A stretch of DNA of 64,000 nucleotides from Ruegeria_C sp041537925 (GTDB lineage Bacteria > Pseudomonadota > Alphaproteobacteria > Rhodobacterales > Rhodobacteraceae), in contig NZ_JBGOSH010000002.1 of NCBI RefSeq assembly GCF_041537925.1, positions 496,001-560,000 on the forward strand. Reading direction: 5' to 3'. Under the pieces are notes generated by a model. It did not search any database. It saw nothing but the letters and a program-made list of their open reading frames with translations, and had not been told where the DNA came from. Below, piece by piece: positions 1-9,309 of this stretch (positions are counted from its first letter, which is position 1; every line of letters begins with the position of its first letter). The position numbers and the translations under genes were made by a program.

Positions 1-1
1 A

Positions 2-751
2 ATGTCCTGGGGGTACGATCAGATCTTCACAGGCCGCGCGGCGCTGCTACATCTGGGCGCCTTCACGGCCACCATAATGACTGCCAACGTCTTCTTTCAA
101 ATCATGCCTAACCAGCGCATCGTTGTGGCAGACCTGAAGGCGGGGCGCACGCCTGACGCGAAATACGGAAAGATCGCCAAGCTGCGCTCGACCCACAACA
201 ACTACCTAACGCTGCCGGTCGTGTTCCTGATGCTGTCCAACCATTATCCGCTGGCCTTCGCCACGGAGTATGCCTGGATAATCGCAAGCCTGATCTTCCT
301 GACGGGCGTGACGATCCGCCACTACTTCAACACCATGCACGCTACCGGTAGCGGCCCACATTGGACATGGGCGGTGACAGTCCTTCTGATGATCCTGATC
401 GCCTGGTTGTCGTCGGTGCGTCCGACGCAGACCTTGGAAGAAGCCGAAGCCGAACCTCTGACCCCCTACGAGCAGAAATTTGCCTCAGCCGCCGGATTCG
501 AAGAGGCCTATGATACCGTCCTCGGCAACTGCTCGATGTGCCACGCCAGAGAACCTGTCTGGGGCTCCATGAAATGGGCCCCCAAGGGGGTTTACTTGGA
601 AACCCCCGGCGATGTCGCGCGGCAGGCCAGCCAGATCTATCTTCAAGCCGGCATTAGCCACGCCATGCCGCCGCCGAACGCGGTTCAAATGGATGAAGAC
701 GCCCGCGCGACAATTGTTTCTTGGGTGAACGAAGTTCGACAGAAAGAGTAA
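2..751 (+). CDS. puuD: Urate hydroxylase PuuD, 3' part (cut by window edge)
   Basis: This is the C-terminal 249 residues of a membrane-bound urate hydroxylase, which oxidises urate to 5-hydroxyisourate and passes electrons through a cytochrome c domain. The reading frame is open to the window start, so the true start lies upstream; the family is about 400 residues long. About four hydrophobic segments are visible (near residues 13-35, 66-85, 86-108 and 122-138 of this piece). A soluble tail follows with a CSMCH haem-binding motif at visible residues 177-181 and a later Met-Pro-Pro-Pro stretch as in cytochrome c domains. The family assignment is from recognition of this layout; no other purine gene is visible here. 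Confidence 0.85.
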   Translation: MSWGYDQIFTGRAALLHLGAFTATIMTANVFFQIMPNQRIVVADLKAGRTPDAKYGKIAKLRSTHNNYLTLPVVFLMLSNHYPLAFATEYAWIIASLIFLTGVTIRHYFNTMHATGSGPHWTWAVTVLLMILIAWLSSVRPTQTLEEAEAEPLTPYEQKFASAAGFEEAYDTVLGNCSMCHAREPVWGSMKWAPKGVYLETPGDVARQASQIYLQAGISHAMPPPNAVQMDEDARATIVSWVNEVRQKE

Positions 752-783
752 AGTCAATCTGCTAGTTCAGGGCATCGCCACAG

Positions 784-811
784 TATATTCAATCCGATAT
801 ATTCAATCCGA
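784..811. repeat. Perfect 14-bp tandem duplication
   Basis: The unit TATATTCAATCCGA occurs twice head to tail with no spacer. It overlaps the 3' end of the enolase-superfamily remnant on the minus strand, so it changes that protein's last codons. It looks like a slippage duplication in DNA that is no longer under selection. Confidence 0.85.
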
Positions 812-1130
812 TCATCGAAAGCACAACGCCAATTCCGGGCTTGTCGGGAACATGCACAATCCCATCCGAATAGGTCGGATTCCTGACCGAATTGTCGCGT
901 AGGTTCATGGTTCCGCACAGCTCTTCGTGGGTTGCATACAGTGCGAATGTCAGATGCACGACAACTGCCGTTGCGACGGCACCTTCATTCATCGGAACAC
1001 CGGCATCAACCTGACTTTTCCCCGCATCAAACAAGGGGGCAACGCCGCCCAACTGGCAGGTATCGACTATGACTGGTCCGTCATCGAGATCCTGATTCAG
1101 AACGATCGCCCCTCGAAAATGTGGCTCTAA
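789..1130 (-). pseudogene. Enolase-superfamily (muconate cycloisomerase/mandelate racemase type) C-terminal remnant
   Basis: The minus-strand frame reads through about 110 codons that follow the C-terminal plan of the muconate-lactonising/mandelate-racemase group. It has a VIVDTCQLGG strand-turn, then a helix, then a VATAVVVHLTFAL helix, and ends with a YSDGIVHVPDKPGIGV tail close to the family's DG-x-VPDGPGLGV ending. The N-terminal capping domain and most of the barrel are missing, and no start codon or Shine-Dalgarno site fits. It lies between puuD and a regulator gene. I infer a decayed gene; the match is by eye only. Confidence 0.5.
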
Positions 1131-1359
1131 ATTCCATTCCTGTTATTACTAGTAGTAATCGTGCCGCTGCAGCTTCTATTTCGTCGCAATAGGCCTGCTG
1201 CGCTTTGAGCCCGCCGCAACAGCGAACTGATCATGCGGCCGGAAATTAGGTGGGTTTGAGAAATAGGACATTCGCCAAATACCGCCGCGTCATCACACTT
1301 CGCCAATGGTGGTGACAGAGACATCAATGGAAAAGGTAAGGTTCAGAAGCGTCAGGACT
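1131..1359. other. Gap with one short palindrome, no gene seen
   Basis: No coding sequence is recognisable between the enolase-type remnant and the regulator stop codon. The only structure noticed is a perfect palindrome ATTACT-AGT-AGTAAT at 1145-1159. It could be an orphan operator or chance. Confidence 0.35.
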
Positions 1360-2379
1360 CTAGCGGTTTTCCTGCGTGGTCCAACTTCGACGGTATGCGG
1401 CAGGGGTCTTGCCATAGCGCTCCTTGAAGCGCAGAGACAGGCGATTGGCACTGCTGAACCCGGTTGCCGCCGCGATTTCGGCGATGGGCATGGTGGTCTC
1501 ATTGAGCAACGCCTGGGCGCGGGCCACTCTGAGTTCGACATAAAACTGCACGGGCGATATCCCAACATAGATCTGAAAAAGCCGCTCGAGCTGACGGCGC
1601 GAGATCTGTGCCCGCTTGGCGATTTCGGTGATCTCCATCGGCTCTTCTATCGCCTCATGCATGTATTGCATTGCGTTTATGAGGTGCTGATTTCGACTGT
1701 TCAAAGCGACGGAGTAAGCCGATTTCTGCGGTGCCTCGCGGTTATTCGACCTAAAATGAATGCACATGTCCGACACGATGACGGCCAGATCCTTACCATG
1801 ATCTATTTCGATCATCTCAAGCATCATGTCTATTGCGGCGTTGCCACCTCCGCAGGTCATCAGATCCTGATCGATCTCGTAGAGGTTGGTTGTTGGCCGC
1901 AGATCATGAAAACACTCCGAGAAGGTGGGCTGGTTTTCCCAGTGTAGTGTGAATTCCCTATCCCTGAGCAGGCCCGCTTCGGCCAGTGCAAAAGCACCGG
2001 TGCATATCCCGCCAAACCGGCACCCGAAGGCGCGTTGACGGCTCAGCCAGTTGAGAACTTTCGGACTGGTGCTCGTGGTCGGCTCGATTCCCGAGCACAC
2101 GAAGATTAGGCTCGATCTGGGCAGGTTCCGGATCTCGGTATCTGGAATAATTGCGATCCCGTTCGAGCAGCGGACCGGTTCGCCGTCCTCGCTCATCAGA
2201 AACCATCGATAGAGTTCCTTGTTGGCCACCTGATTGGCAATCCGCAAAGGTTCCACTGCCGAACTGAAAGCAAGCATCGTCAGTTTCGGCAAAAGCAGAA
2301 AGTGGATGTCTTTCGGCGGGCCATCATAGTCAACACAAAAACTGGCCGCGCCTTTGGGGACAAAGTTTCGGGTTTTCAT
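1360..2379 (-). CDS. GlxA-type AraC-family transcriptional regulator
   Basis: This 339-residue protein has an N-terminal DJ-1/PfpI-like sensor domain (about residues 25-195, with a GGICTGAFALAEAG elbow) and a C-terminal AraC double helix-turn-helix (about 230-335). The second helix-turn-helix contains the usual IAEIAAATGFSS-x-x-LS-x-RFK-x-RYG-x-TP-x-x-YR pattern. The ATG is preceded by AGGA at a good distance. Relatives in this subfamily (GbdR, SouR, CdhR) sense betaines and methylated glycines, so a methylated-amine ligand is plausible here but not shown. Its nearest neighbour on the same strand is the NhaC-type antiporter upstream, which it could follow in one transcript. Confidence 0.85.
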   Translation of the reverse strand: MKTRNFVPKGAASFCVDYDGPPKDIHFLLLPKLTMLAFSSAVEPLRIANQVANKELYRWFLMSEDGEPVRCSNGIAIIPDTEIRNLPRSSLIFVCSGIEPTTSTSPKVLNWLSRQRAFGCRFGGICTGAFALAEAGLLRDREFTLHWENQPTFSECFHDLRPTTNLYEIDQDLMTCGGGNAAIDMMLEMIEIDHGKDLAVIVSDMCIHFRSNNREAPQKSAYSVALNSRNQHLINAMQYMHEAIEEPMEITEIAKRAQISRRQLERLFQIYVGISPVQFYVELRVARAQALLNETTMPIAEIAAATGFSSANRLSLRFKERYGKTPAAYRRSWTTQENR

Positions 2380-2458
2380 AAGTTGATCCTATCAGGTCTG
2401 CTTCCGCATGGGGAGCGAGGCACGCCGGGGACTTATCGACACCCGGCGCGCCCTGGAC

Positions 2459-3931
2459 TTATGCGCCAATTGTTGCGATGGGTTCCCCGGCGTCCTGCCA
2501 GGCTTGCTTTTCCTCGTCGCTCGATTTGGGCGAAAACAGTCCCGTCATGGCATAGAAGATGCCGATCACCGGCGACAACCAGCAGGCAAATGCCAGTGGA
2601 ATATAGAGCAGATTCTCGAAGTTTCCGTCACCAATCCCCAGCGCGAGCGCCGAGATCACAAAAGCCCCTCCTGCATTCCATGGTATGAGCGGTGACACCA
2701 GCGTCCCGCCTTCCTCAATCGCCCGCGACAGGTTTAGTGGTGAATAGCCGATGCCACGATAGACCGGCGCGTACATGCGGCCCGGTAGTGCAATCGATAG
2801 GTAGGGATCACCGGCAACCGTGTTGGTGGCAACCGATGTCAGGATCGCCGAGGTCTGGATGCCCGCGAATGTCTTTACCCGCGAAATAATAACTTCGATG
2901 ATCGTCTGCAAACATCCAGTTTTTTCAAGTGCACCGCCAAAGCCGAGCGCCAGCAAAACCAGAGAGATGGTCCACATCATCGACTGGATGCCGCCCCGGT
3001 TCAGAAGCGGGTCGATTTCGGGCACGCCAGTGTCGATGGAATAACCGCTGTTGGCGAAGGTGAAGGTTTCGTGCATCGTTGCGCCTTGGCACACGATTGC
3101 CATCAATCCGCCCACGACAGCACCGGCAAAGAGCGACGGAATGGGAGGCTGCTTCTTGACCGCCAGCGCAATGACCAGCAGCGCCGGCGCAAGCATGATC
3201 GGGGATATCCAGAACGCATCGTCCAGGGCGGACGTGATGGCGTCGATGCGCTCAAAAGACACCTGCGACGTGTCGATGAGCGTGAAACCAACCACAAAGT
3301 AAATCGCTAGCGCGATCAGCATGGAGGGCACTGTGGTCGGCAGCATGTTGCGGATATGGTCGAACAGGTTGGTGCCGGTGACGGCGGGTGCGAGATTTGT
3401 TGTGTCTGAAAGCGGTGAGATCTTGTCGCCAAAGAATGCGCCGGAAACAACAGCGCCAGCAGTCCAGTACATCGGGATGCCAAAACCGGCACCAATCCCC
3501 ATGAGTGCCAGGCCGACCGTCCCGACCGTACCCCATGACGTGCCCAGCGACACTGAGACGGTCGAACACAGGATCATGCCGGCGGCCAGGAAAATCTCGG
3601 GCGAAAGAAGTTTGAGTCCATAGTAAATCAACGATGGCACGGTGCCGCTCGCAATCCAGACCCCGACAATCATGCCGACGACTATCAGGATCGAAACCGA
3701 GGGCATCGAGATGTTGATAACGTGGAACGCCCCTTCTTCGATGCTGGGCCATTTGTAGCCGAGCTTCAGCCCGACAAGCCCGGTGATCGCGATGCCGATC
3801 GTCAATGGAATATGCGGTGTGAAATCACCAAAATAGAATAACTGAATTCCCAAAACCAACAGCGTCAATACAATTGGAACCAACGCCATTCCCAAGCTTG
3901 GCTTGATAGCATTTTCATCACTGGCAGACAC
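2459..3931 (-). CDS. nhaC: NhaC-family Na+/H+ antiporter
   Basis: This is a polytopic inner-membrane protein of 490 residues with about 11-12 hydrophobic segments. Family-typical stretches include SVSLGTSWGTVGTVG, GAFFGDKISPLSDTTNLAP and the late EEGGTLVSPLIPWNAGGAF. NhaC proteins exchange Na+ for protons, and some relatives carry organic acids or amines. I chose the GTG at 3931 because a strong GGGAGGTG site lies seven bases upstream. An earlier in-frame ATG at 4018 would add 29 charged residues with no ribosome site. It may share a transcript with the AraC regulator downstream. Confidence 0.85.
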   Translation of the reverse strand: MSASDENAIKPSLGMALVPIVLTLLVLGIQLFYFGDFTPHIPLTIGIAITGLVGLKLGYKWPSIEEGAFHVINISMPSVSILIVVGMIVGVWIASGTVPSLIYYGLKLLSPEIFLAAGMILCSTVSVSLGTSWGTVGTVGLALMGIGAGFGIPMYWTAGAVVSGAFFGDKISPLSDTTNLAPAVTGTNLFDHIRNMLPTTVPSMLIALAIYFVVGFTLIDTSQVSFERIDAITSALDDAFWISPIMLAPALLVIALAVKKQPPIPSLFAGAVVGGLMAIVCQGATMHETFTFANSGYSIDTGVPEIDPLLNRGGIQSMMWTISLVLLALGFGGALEKTGCLQTIIEVIISRVKTFAGIQTSAILTSVATNTVAGDPYLSIALPGRMYAPVYRGIGYSPLNLSRAIEEGGTLVSPLIPWNAGGAFVISALALGIGDGNFENLLYIPLAFACWLSPVIGIFYAMTGLFSPKSSDEEKQAWQDAGEPIATIGA

Positions 3932-4259
3932 GTGTGTCACCTCCCGATTTGGACATTTGAATTTGTCTGGATCGTCCAAGATCATCATATTTCGGCGCGC
4001 TTGGAGTTCCGCCAGCACGCCGGATAGCTACGGATTTGCGACAACCCGAGAGATGGATGCATCGCAAACCTCAGGTAGGGCGGCGAGGTTGCCGCTGAAA
4101 TGCAGCAAGTTCGGGCGTGAATTGGCGCCGTCGGACTAAGTTGATCTTTTTGATACCCGCTCCGCCCGGATCGCAGACGGGGTCGCGGAGATGCTGAAGG
4201 CATTGCGCGCCTGCCTTGCCTCGACTGACTCCGCTCTTCTAAGGAGCTCGTCAAACCCC
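3932..4259. other. Gap without a recognisable gene
   Basis: The stretch holds the ribosome site and presumed promoter of the NhaC gene on the minus strand. The rest has no convincing reading frame. Its right part adjoins a decayed lyase gene and may contain that gene's unrecognisable 5' end. Confidence 0.4.
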
Positions 4260-4590
4260 GCAGTCGGATGTCGACGTGATCTTCCTCGATCTCGAAGATG
4301 CGGTCGCCCACGACAAAAAGGAACAGGCGCGCCGCAACATCATCCAGGCCCTGAACGAGACGACTGGGGTAACAAGACCATGTCGGTGCGCATCAATGCG
4401 CTGGACACCCACTACATGTATCGCGACGTCGTCGATGTGGTCGAGCAGGTCGGAGCGCGGCTGGTCCTGATCATGATCAATTAAAGCGGGCGCGGTGTCA
4501 CTAGATGGCCATCTGATCGACTGTGCCTCAATCTGCCAGGCCGAAGTCATGATCAAAAAAGTCCGCAAGATCGCCGCTGCATATGTCACC
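4260..4590 (+). pseudogene. Malyl-CoA lyase/CitE-like (HpcH/HpaI family) remnant with frameshift and internal deletion
   Basis: Three pieces of one lyase can be read. The first is DVIFLDLEDAVAHDKKEQA in frame 1 (about 4267-4365). The second continues in frame 3 with WGNKTMSVRINALDTHYMYR and VVDVVEQVGARLVLIMI (about 4366-4480). The third jumps back to frame 1 with KAGAVSLDGHLIDCASICQA and its following helix (4483-4590). In intact proteins the second and third pieces are separated by well over 100 residues that include the metal-binding and catalytic part, so there is both a frameshift near 4365 and a large deletion near 4481. The piece DTHYMYRDVVDVVEQ is typical of the malyl-CoA lyase branch. 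Confidence 0.75.
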
Positions 4591-4815
4591 TTTCTGATCG
4601 CACCAAAACGGCCCGCAGGTACCTACTTCGCGGTCCGCCATTCGGCCGGACGGTTGCTACGGCAACGCCGGCGCAACTGGCATCGGCGGACACAATCAAG
4701 AACCGGACTTGTACGTTACCCTGCTGTCCGAAGTCTGATTCAACATCTTCAATGTCGGATTTGAGAATATCCAAAGAAGTTTTTTTAACGGAATATGGAA
4801 AAAAAGGTCCGATTC

Positions 4816-6066
4816 ATGCGATATTCTGGCTTCAAGGTTTTCAAAGAGGCCCTCACCGGCCACAAAGGCTGGACACCCGCCTGGCGCGATCCCGCCCCAA
4901 AGACGCATTATGACATCGTGGTCATTGGCGGTGGCGGTCACGGGCTGGCCACGGCGCATTACCTTGCCAAGGTCTATGGGCAGCGCAGCGTCGCGGTGAT
5001 CGAAAAGGGCTGGATCGGCGGCGGCAATGTGGGTCGGAACACCACCATCATCCGCTCGAACTACCTGCTGGATGGGAATGAGCCGTTCTACGAGTTCTCA
5101 CTGAAACTGTGGGAAGGTCTGGAGCAGGACCTGAACTATAACGCCATGGTCAGCCAGCGCGGCATCGTCAACCTGATCCACTCGGACGCGCAGCGTGACG
5201 CGTTCACGCGCCGGGGCAATGCGATGATCCTGAACGGAGCAGATGCCGAGTTGCTGGATACCGAGCAGGTGCGCAAGGAATATCCCTATCTGAACTTCAA
5301 CGACGCCCGGTTTCCGATCAAGGGCGGGCTGGCGCAGCGGCGTGGCGGTACGGTGCGCCATGATGCGGTGGCCTGGGGCTATGCCCGATCGGCTGACGGC
5401 AATGGTGTCGACATCATCCAGAATTGCGAGGTCACAGGATTCCGGATCGAGAATGGCAAATGCCTGGGCGTTGAAACCTCCAAAGGGTTCATCGGCGCAG
5501 GCAAGGTTGGCTGCGCGGTTGCGGGCAATTCGGGCCGCCTGATGGGGATGGCCGGTATGCGGTTGCCCATCGAAAGCCACGTGCTGCAGGCCTTTGTCTC
5601 CGAGGGGCTGAAGCCCTTGCTGCCCGGCGTCATTACCTTTGGGGCCGGCCATTTCTATGTCAGCCAGTCCGACAAGGGCGGGCTGGTCTTTGGCGGCGAT
5701 CTGGATGGCTATAACTCTTATGCCCAACGCGGCAACCTGCCAGTGGTCGAGGATGTCTGCGAAGGTGGCATGGCGCTGATGCCGATGATCGGCCGGGCGC
5801 GGTTGCTGCGGATGTGGGGCGGGATCATGGATATGTCGATGGATGGCTCGCCCATCATCGATCAAACCCATATCGACGGACTCTATTTCAATGGCGGCTG
5901 GTGTTACGGCGGGTTCAAGGCGACCCCGGCCTCGGGCTATTGCTTTGCCCATCTGTTGGCGAATGACGCGCCGCACCCGACCGCAACCGCCTATCGGTTC
6001 GACCGGTTCCGCGCCGGCCGGATGATCGATGAAAAGGGCATGGGCAACCAGCCCAACCTGCATTGA
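4816..6066 (+). CDS. mgdA: N-methylglutamate dehydrogenase subunit A (sarcosine oxidase beta-like)
   Basis: This is a 416-residue flavoprotein of the sarcosine oxidase beta (SoxB) family. It has an N-terminal dinucleotide-binding motif IGGGGHGLATAHYLAK near residues 37-52. The RHDAVAWGYAR stretch carries a candidate covalent-flavin histidine at residue 182. The local mgs and gmaS genes make N-methylglutamate the likely substrate, so I read the four-gene set as mgdABCD rather than soxBDAG. The ATG at 4816 is chosen because homologues begin MRYS; an ATG at 4795 would add seven residues. It opens the mgd operon. Confidence 0.8.
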   Translation: MRYSGFKVFKEALTGHKGWTPAWRDPAPKTHYDIVVIGGGGHGLATAHYLAKVYGQRSVAVIEKGWIGGGNVGRNTTIIRSNYLLDGNEPFYEFSLKLWEGLEQDLNYNAMVSQRGIVNLIHSDAQRDAFTRRGNAMILNGADAELLDTEQVRKEYPYLNFNDARFPIKGGLAQRRGGTVRHDAVAWGYARSADGNGVDIIQNCEVTGFRIENGKCLGVETSKGFIGAGKVGCAVAGNSGRLMGMAGMRLPIESHVLQAFVSEGLKPLLPGVITFGAGHFYVSQSDKGGLVFGGDLDGYNSYAQRGNLPVVEDVCEGGMALMPMIGRARLLRMWGGIMDMSMDGSPIIDQTHIDGLYFNGGWCYGGFKATPASGYCFAHLLANDAPHPTATAYRFDRFRAGRMIDEKGMGNQPNLH

Positions 6067-6079
6067 GGGGGACAGAGGC

Positions 6080-6367
6080 ATGATCATTCAACACCCTCTG
6101 CTGGGTCCGCGCGACAGTTCCGAGTTTGTCTATCTCGGCGATGCATCCCTTATCGACCGCCCCGACTGGCAGGCCGAGAACGCGGCAGAGGCGTTTCATG
6201 ACTACGCCTATCAGCGCGCCAACCCCGCTGGAGAGCATCGCGAGCTGTGGTTTCACGAAGGCGGTGACCGGTCCTGGTTGGTGGTCACCCGTAACACGGT
6301 GACCCATGAGATTTCAAAGGTGGAACTGGCCCGCGACGTGGCCCGGTCGCAGGGACGATCCAAATGA
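6080..6367 (+). CDS. mgdB: N-methylglutamate dehydrogenase subunit B (sarcosine oxidase delta-like)
   Basis: This is a 95-residue SoxD-family subunit. The core GPRDSSEFVYLGDA, ELWFHEGGDRSWL and RNTVTHEI patterns match the family. Sarcosine oxidase delta subunits bind zinc through a C-x2-C pair near the N-terminus plus a later His and Cys. Here the pair reads HPLL and the later Cys is Asp, so most ligands are gone. The ATG follows a GAGG-rich ribosome site 13 bases after mgdA and the stop overlaps mgdC by four bases. The subunit is probably structural. Confidence 0.8.
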   Translation: MIIQHPLLGPRDSSEFVYLGDASLIDRPDWQAENAAEAFHDYAYQRANPAGEHRELWFHEGGDRSWLVVTRNTVTHEISKVELARDVARSQGRSK

Positions 6368-9309
6368 CCCAAAGCAACAGGCTGAGCGGCGGCCAGATCG
6401 ACCGCAACACGACCCTGAATTTCAAGTTCGACAACCGCAGCTATACCGCGCATCCCGGCGATACGCTGGCCTCGGCCCTGCTGGCCAACAACGTGCGGCT
6501 GATCGGACGGTCATTCAAATACCATCGCCCGCGTGGCCTGCTGTCCGCTGGATCAGAGGAACCCAACGGGATCGTTGAACTGCGCAGCGGCAACCGCCAG
6601 GAACCCAATACCCGCGCCACCACCGCCGAGATGTTTGACGGGCTGGAGGCACGGTCGCAGAACCGCTGGCCCAGCCTGAAATTCGATGCTCTGGCGATCA
6701 ATGACCGGTTCTCGAACTTCCTGTCGGCGGGGTTCTACTACAAGACTTTCATGTGGCCTGCCGCATTTTGGGAAAAGCTCTATGAGCCGATGATCCGCCG
6801 CGCTGCTGGGCTGGGGTCTTTGTCGATGCAGGAAGACCCGGATGAGTATGACAAGGGTTTTCGCCACTGCGATCTGCTGATCGTCGGGGCTGGTCCCGCC
6901 GGGCTGATGGCGGCACTGACCGCCGGGCGTGCCGGGGCAGACATTATTCTAGCGGACGAGGATTTCGCCCTTGGTGGACGACTGAATAGCGAGACCTTTG
7001 CGCTGAACGACGCGGCTGCCAGTGACTGGGCGGTGCAAGCTGTAGCTGAGCTGTCTTCCCTACCTAATGTGCGTTTGATGCCGCGCACAACGGTGATCGG
7101 GGCCTTCGATCACGGGATTTATGGCGCTGTCGAACGGACCGGGGATCATTTGGCCAGTCTGCCTGCGGGCAAGCCGCGCCAAATCCTCTGGCGCATCTAT
7201 TCCAAGCGCACCTTGCTTTGCGCGGGCGCAACCGAGCGCCCGATAGCGTTTGAAAACAACGACCGGCCCGGCATCATGCTGGCCAGCGCCCTGCGGACCT
7301 ATGCCAATCGCTTTGCCACCACGGCGGCGCAACGGGTGGCGATCTTTACCAACAATGATAATGGGCACCGCACCGCCGCCGATCTATACGCCAAAGGGGT
7401 CAAGATCGCCGCCGTGATCGATGTCCGTGAGGACGCACCAATCAACCACGAATATGAGGTGCTGCGCGGCGCGCAAGTCACCGACACCAAGGGCCGCCTG
7501 GGTCTGAGCTTTGTCGAGGTCGCCTTGCCAGATGGCTCGACCCGGACGCTGGAGTGCGGCGCGCTGGGTGTTTCGGGCGGGTGGAACCCGAATGTGCATT
7601 TGACCTGCCATCAACGCGGGCGCCCGAATTGGAATGACGAATTGGCTGCCTTTGTCCCCGGTGCTGACCTGCCGCCGGGCTTGTCGGTCGCGGGCGCGGC
7701 CAATGGGGCACTGTCGACCCATGGCGCGTTGCAGTCGGGGGCCGAGGGCGCGATGAAGGCACTAGATCTGAAAGGGTCCTTGCCCGACATGCCCAGTGCC
7801 GAGGATGCTCCAGTGTCCCAGACACCGTTCTGGTATGTGCAGGGTTGTTCCCGTGCCTGGCTGGATTTGCAGAACGATGTGACAGTCAAGGACGTGAAGC
7901 TTAGCCATCAGGAAGGCTTCCGCTCGGTCGAGCACCTGAAACGCTATACTACGCTGGGTATGGCGACCGATCAGGGCAAGACTTCGAACATGGGCGGGCT
8001 GGCGATCATGGCCGAGCTTGCGGGCAAATCCATTCCCGAAACCGGAACCACGATATTCCGCCCGCCCTACACACCGGTGCCGATCGGCACATTCGCCGGC
8101 CGGATGAAGGGCAAGGAGTTCCACCCGACCCGACTGACACCTTCGCATTATTGGGCCAAGGAACGCGGTGCGGTGTTTGTCGAGGTTGGCAACTGGTTGC
8201 GTGCACAATGGTTCCCGCTGCCGGGTGAAACCCACTGGCGTGAATCGGTAGACCGCGAGGTGCGCCAGACCCGCGCCTCGGTCGGAGTGTGCGACTGTAC
8301 CACCCTGGGCAAGATCGATGTGCAGGGCAGTGATGCCGCAGCCTTCCTGAACCGGATTTACTGCAACGGCTTTGCCAAGCTGGCCGCTGGCAAGACCCGC
8401 TATGGTCTGATGCTGCGCGAAGATGGCATTGCGATGGATGACGGCACCGCGGCGCGGTTGGCCGAGGATCATTTCGTGGTCACCACCACCACGGCCAATG
8501 CGGTCAAGGTCTATCAGCATATGGAATTTGTCCGACAATGCCTGTTCCCGGGCATGGATGTGCAGCTAATCTCGACCACCGAGGCCTGGGCGCAATATGC
8601 AGTCGCCGGACCCAACTCGCGCAAGCTGCTGCAAAAAATCGTCGACCCGGAATTCGACATCTCGAACGAAGGCTTCCCCTTCATGGGTTGTGGCAACATC
8701 ACCGTCTGCGGCGGGTTGCGGGCGCGGTTGTTCCGGATTTCCTTCTCGGGTGAACTGGCCTTTGAGATCGCCGTCCCGTCCCGCTATGGCGATGCCTTGA
8801 TGCGGCGTCTGATGGCCGAGGGTGAGGAATTTGACGTGGTGCCCTATGGCACCGAGGCCCTGAGTGTGATGCGGATCGAAAAGGGTCACGCGGCGGGCAA
8901 CGAATTGAACGGGACCACCACCGCGCTGAACCTTGGAATGGGCCGGATGGTGTCGAAGAAAAAGGACAGCATCGGTTCAACCTTGTCCGAGCGCGAAGGT
9001 TTGAACGAACCGGACGCGCTGATGATGGTGGGCGTCATACCTGTGAGCCAAGGTGACAAGATCACAGCTGGTGCGCATCTGATGGACGCCATTGGTCCGG
9101 TCGATGCGGCCCATGATCAAGGCTATGTCACCTCGGCCGCCTTTTCGCCATCGCTGGACTGTCACATCGGTTTGGGCTTTCTGAAAAACGGTGGCGCGCG
9201 GCAGGGCGAGAAGATGCGCCTTGTGTCGCCCCTGACCGACCTGACCGTCGAGGTCCAGATCGTCTCGGCCCATTTTGTCGACCCTGAGGGAGAACGGCTT
9301 CGTGCATGA
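6364..9309 (+). CDS. mgdC: N-methylglutamate dehydrogenase subunit C (sarcosine oxidase alpha-like)
   Basis: The product has 981 residues. It has a ferredoxin-like N-terminal domain (about 1-110), then a Rossmann FAD/NAD region with VGAGPAGLMAALTAGRAGAD near residue 175. A C-terminal aminomethyltransferase (GcvT) fold spans about 605-981, with RIEKGHAAGNE. In this family the GcvT part receives the oxidised methyl group as methylene-tetrahydrofolate. The start overlaps the mgdB stop (ATGA), which implies translational coupling. Length and domain order are normal for SoxA/MgdC proteins. Confidence 0.85.
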   Translation: MTQSNRLSGGQIDRNTTLNFKFDNRSYTAHPGDTLASALLANNVRLIGRSFKYHRPRGLLSAGSEEPNGIVELRSGNRQEPNTRATTAEMFDGLEARSQNRWPSLKFDALAINDRFSNFLSAGFYYKTFMWPAAFWEKLYEPMIRRAAGLGSLSMQEDPDEYDKGFRHCDLLIVGAGPAGLMAALTAGRAGADIILADEDFALGGRLNSETFALNDAAASDWAVQAVAELSSLPNVRLMPRTTVIGAFDHGIYGAVERTGDHLASLPAGKPRQILWRIYSKRTLLCAGATERPIAFENNDRPGIMLASALRTYANRFATTAAQRVAIFTNNDNGHRTAADLYAKGVKIAAVIDVREDAPINHEYEVLRGAQVTDTKGRLGLSFVEVALPDGSTRTLECGALGVSGGWNPNVHLTCHQRGRPNWNDELAAFVPGADLPPGLSVAGAANGALSTHGALQSGAEGAMKALDLKGSLPDMPSAEDAPVSQTPFWYVQGCSRAWLDLQNDVTVKDVKLSHQEGFRSVEHLKRYTTLGMATDQGKTSNMGGLAIMAELAGKSIPETGTTIFRPPYTPVPIGTFAGRMKGKEFHPTRLTPSHYWAKERGAVFVEVGNWLRAQWFPLPGETHWRESVDREVRQTRASVGVCDCTTLGKIDVQGSDAAAFLNRIYCNGFAKLAAGKTRYGLMLREDGIAMDDGTAARLAEDHFVVTTTTANAVKVYQHMEFVRQCLFPGMDVQLISTTEAWAQYAVAGPNSRKLLQKIVDPEFDISNEGFPFMGCGNITVCGGLRARLFRISFSGELAFEIAVPSRYGDALMRRLMAEGEEFDVVPYGTEALSVMRIEKGHAAGNELNGTTTALNLGMGRMVSKKKDSIGSTLSEREGLNEPDALMMVGVIPVSQGDKITAGAHLMDAIGPVDAAHDQGYVTSAAFSPSLDCHIGLGFLKNGGARQGEKMRLVSPLTDLTVEVQIVSAHFVDPEGERLRA

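Noticed and set aside
5098..6087. A 329-codon minus-strand frame opposite mgdA
   Set aside because: Shadow frame of a clear flavoprotein gene; no start site.
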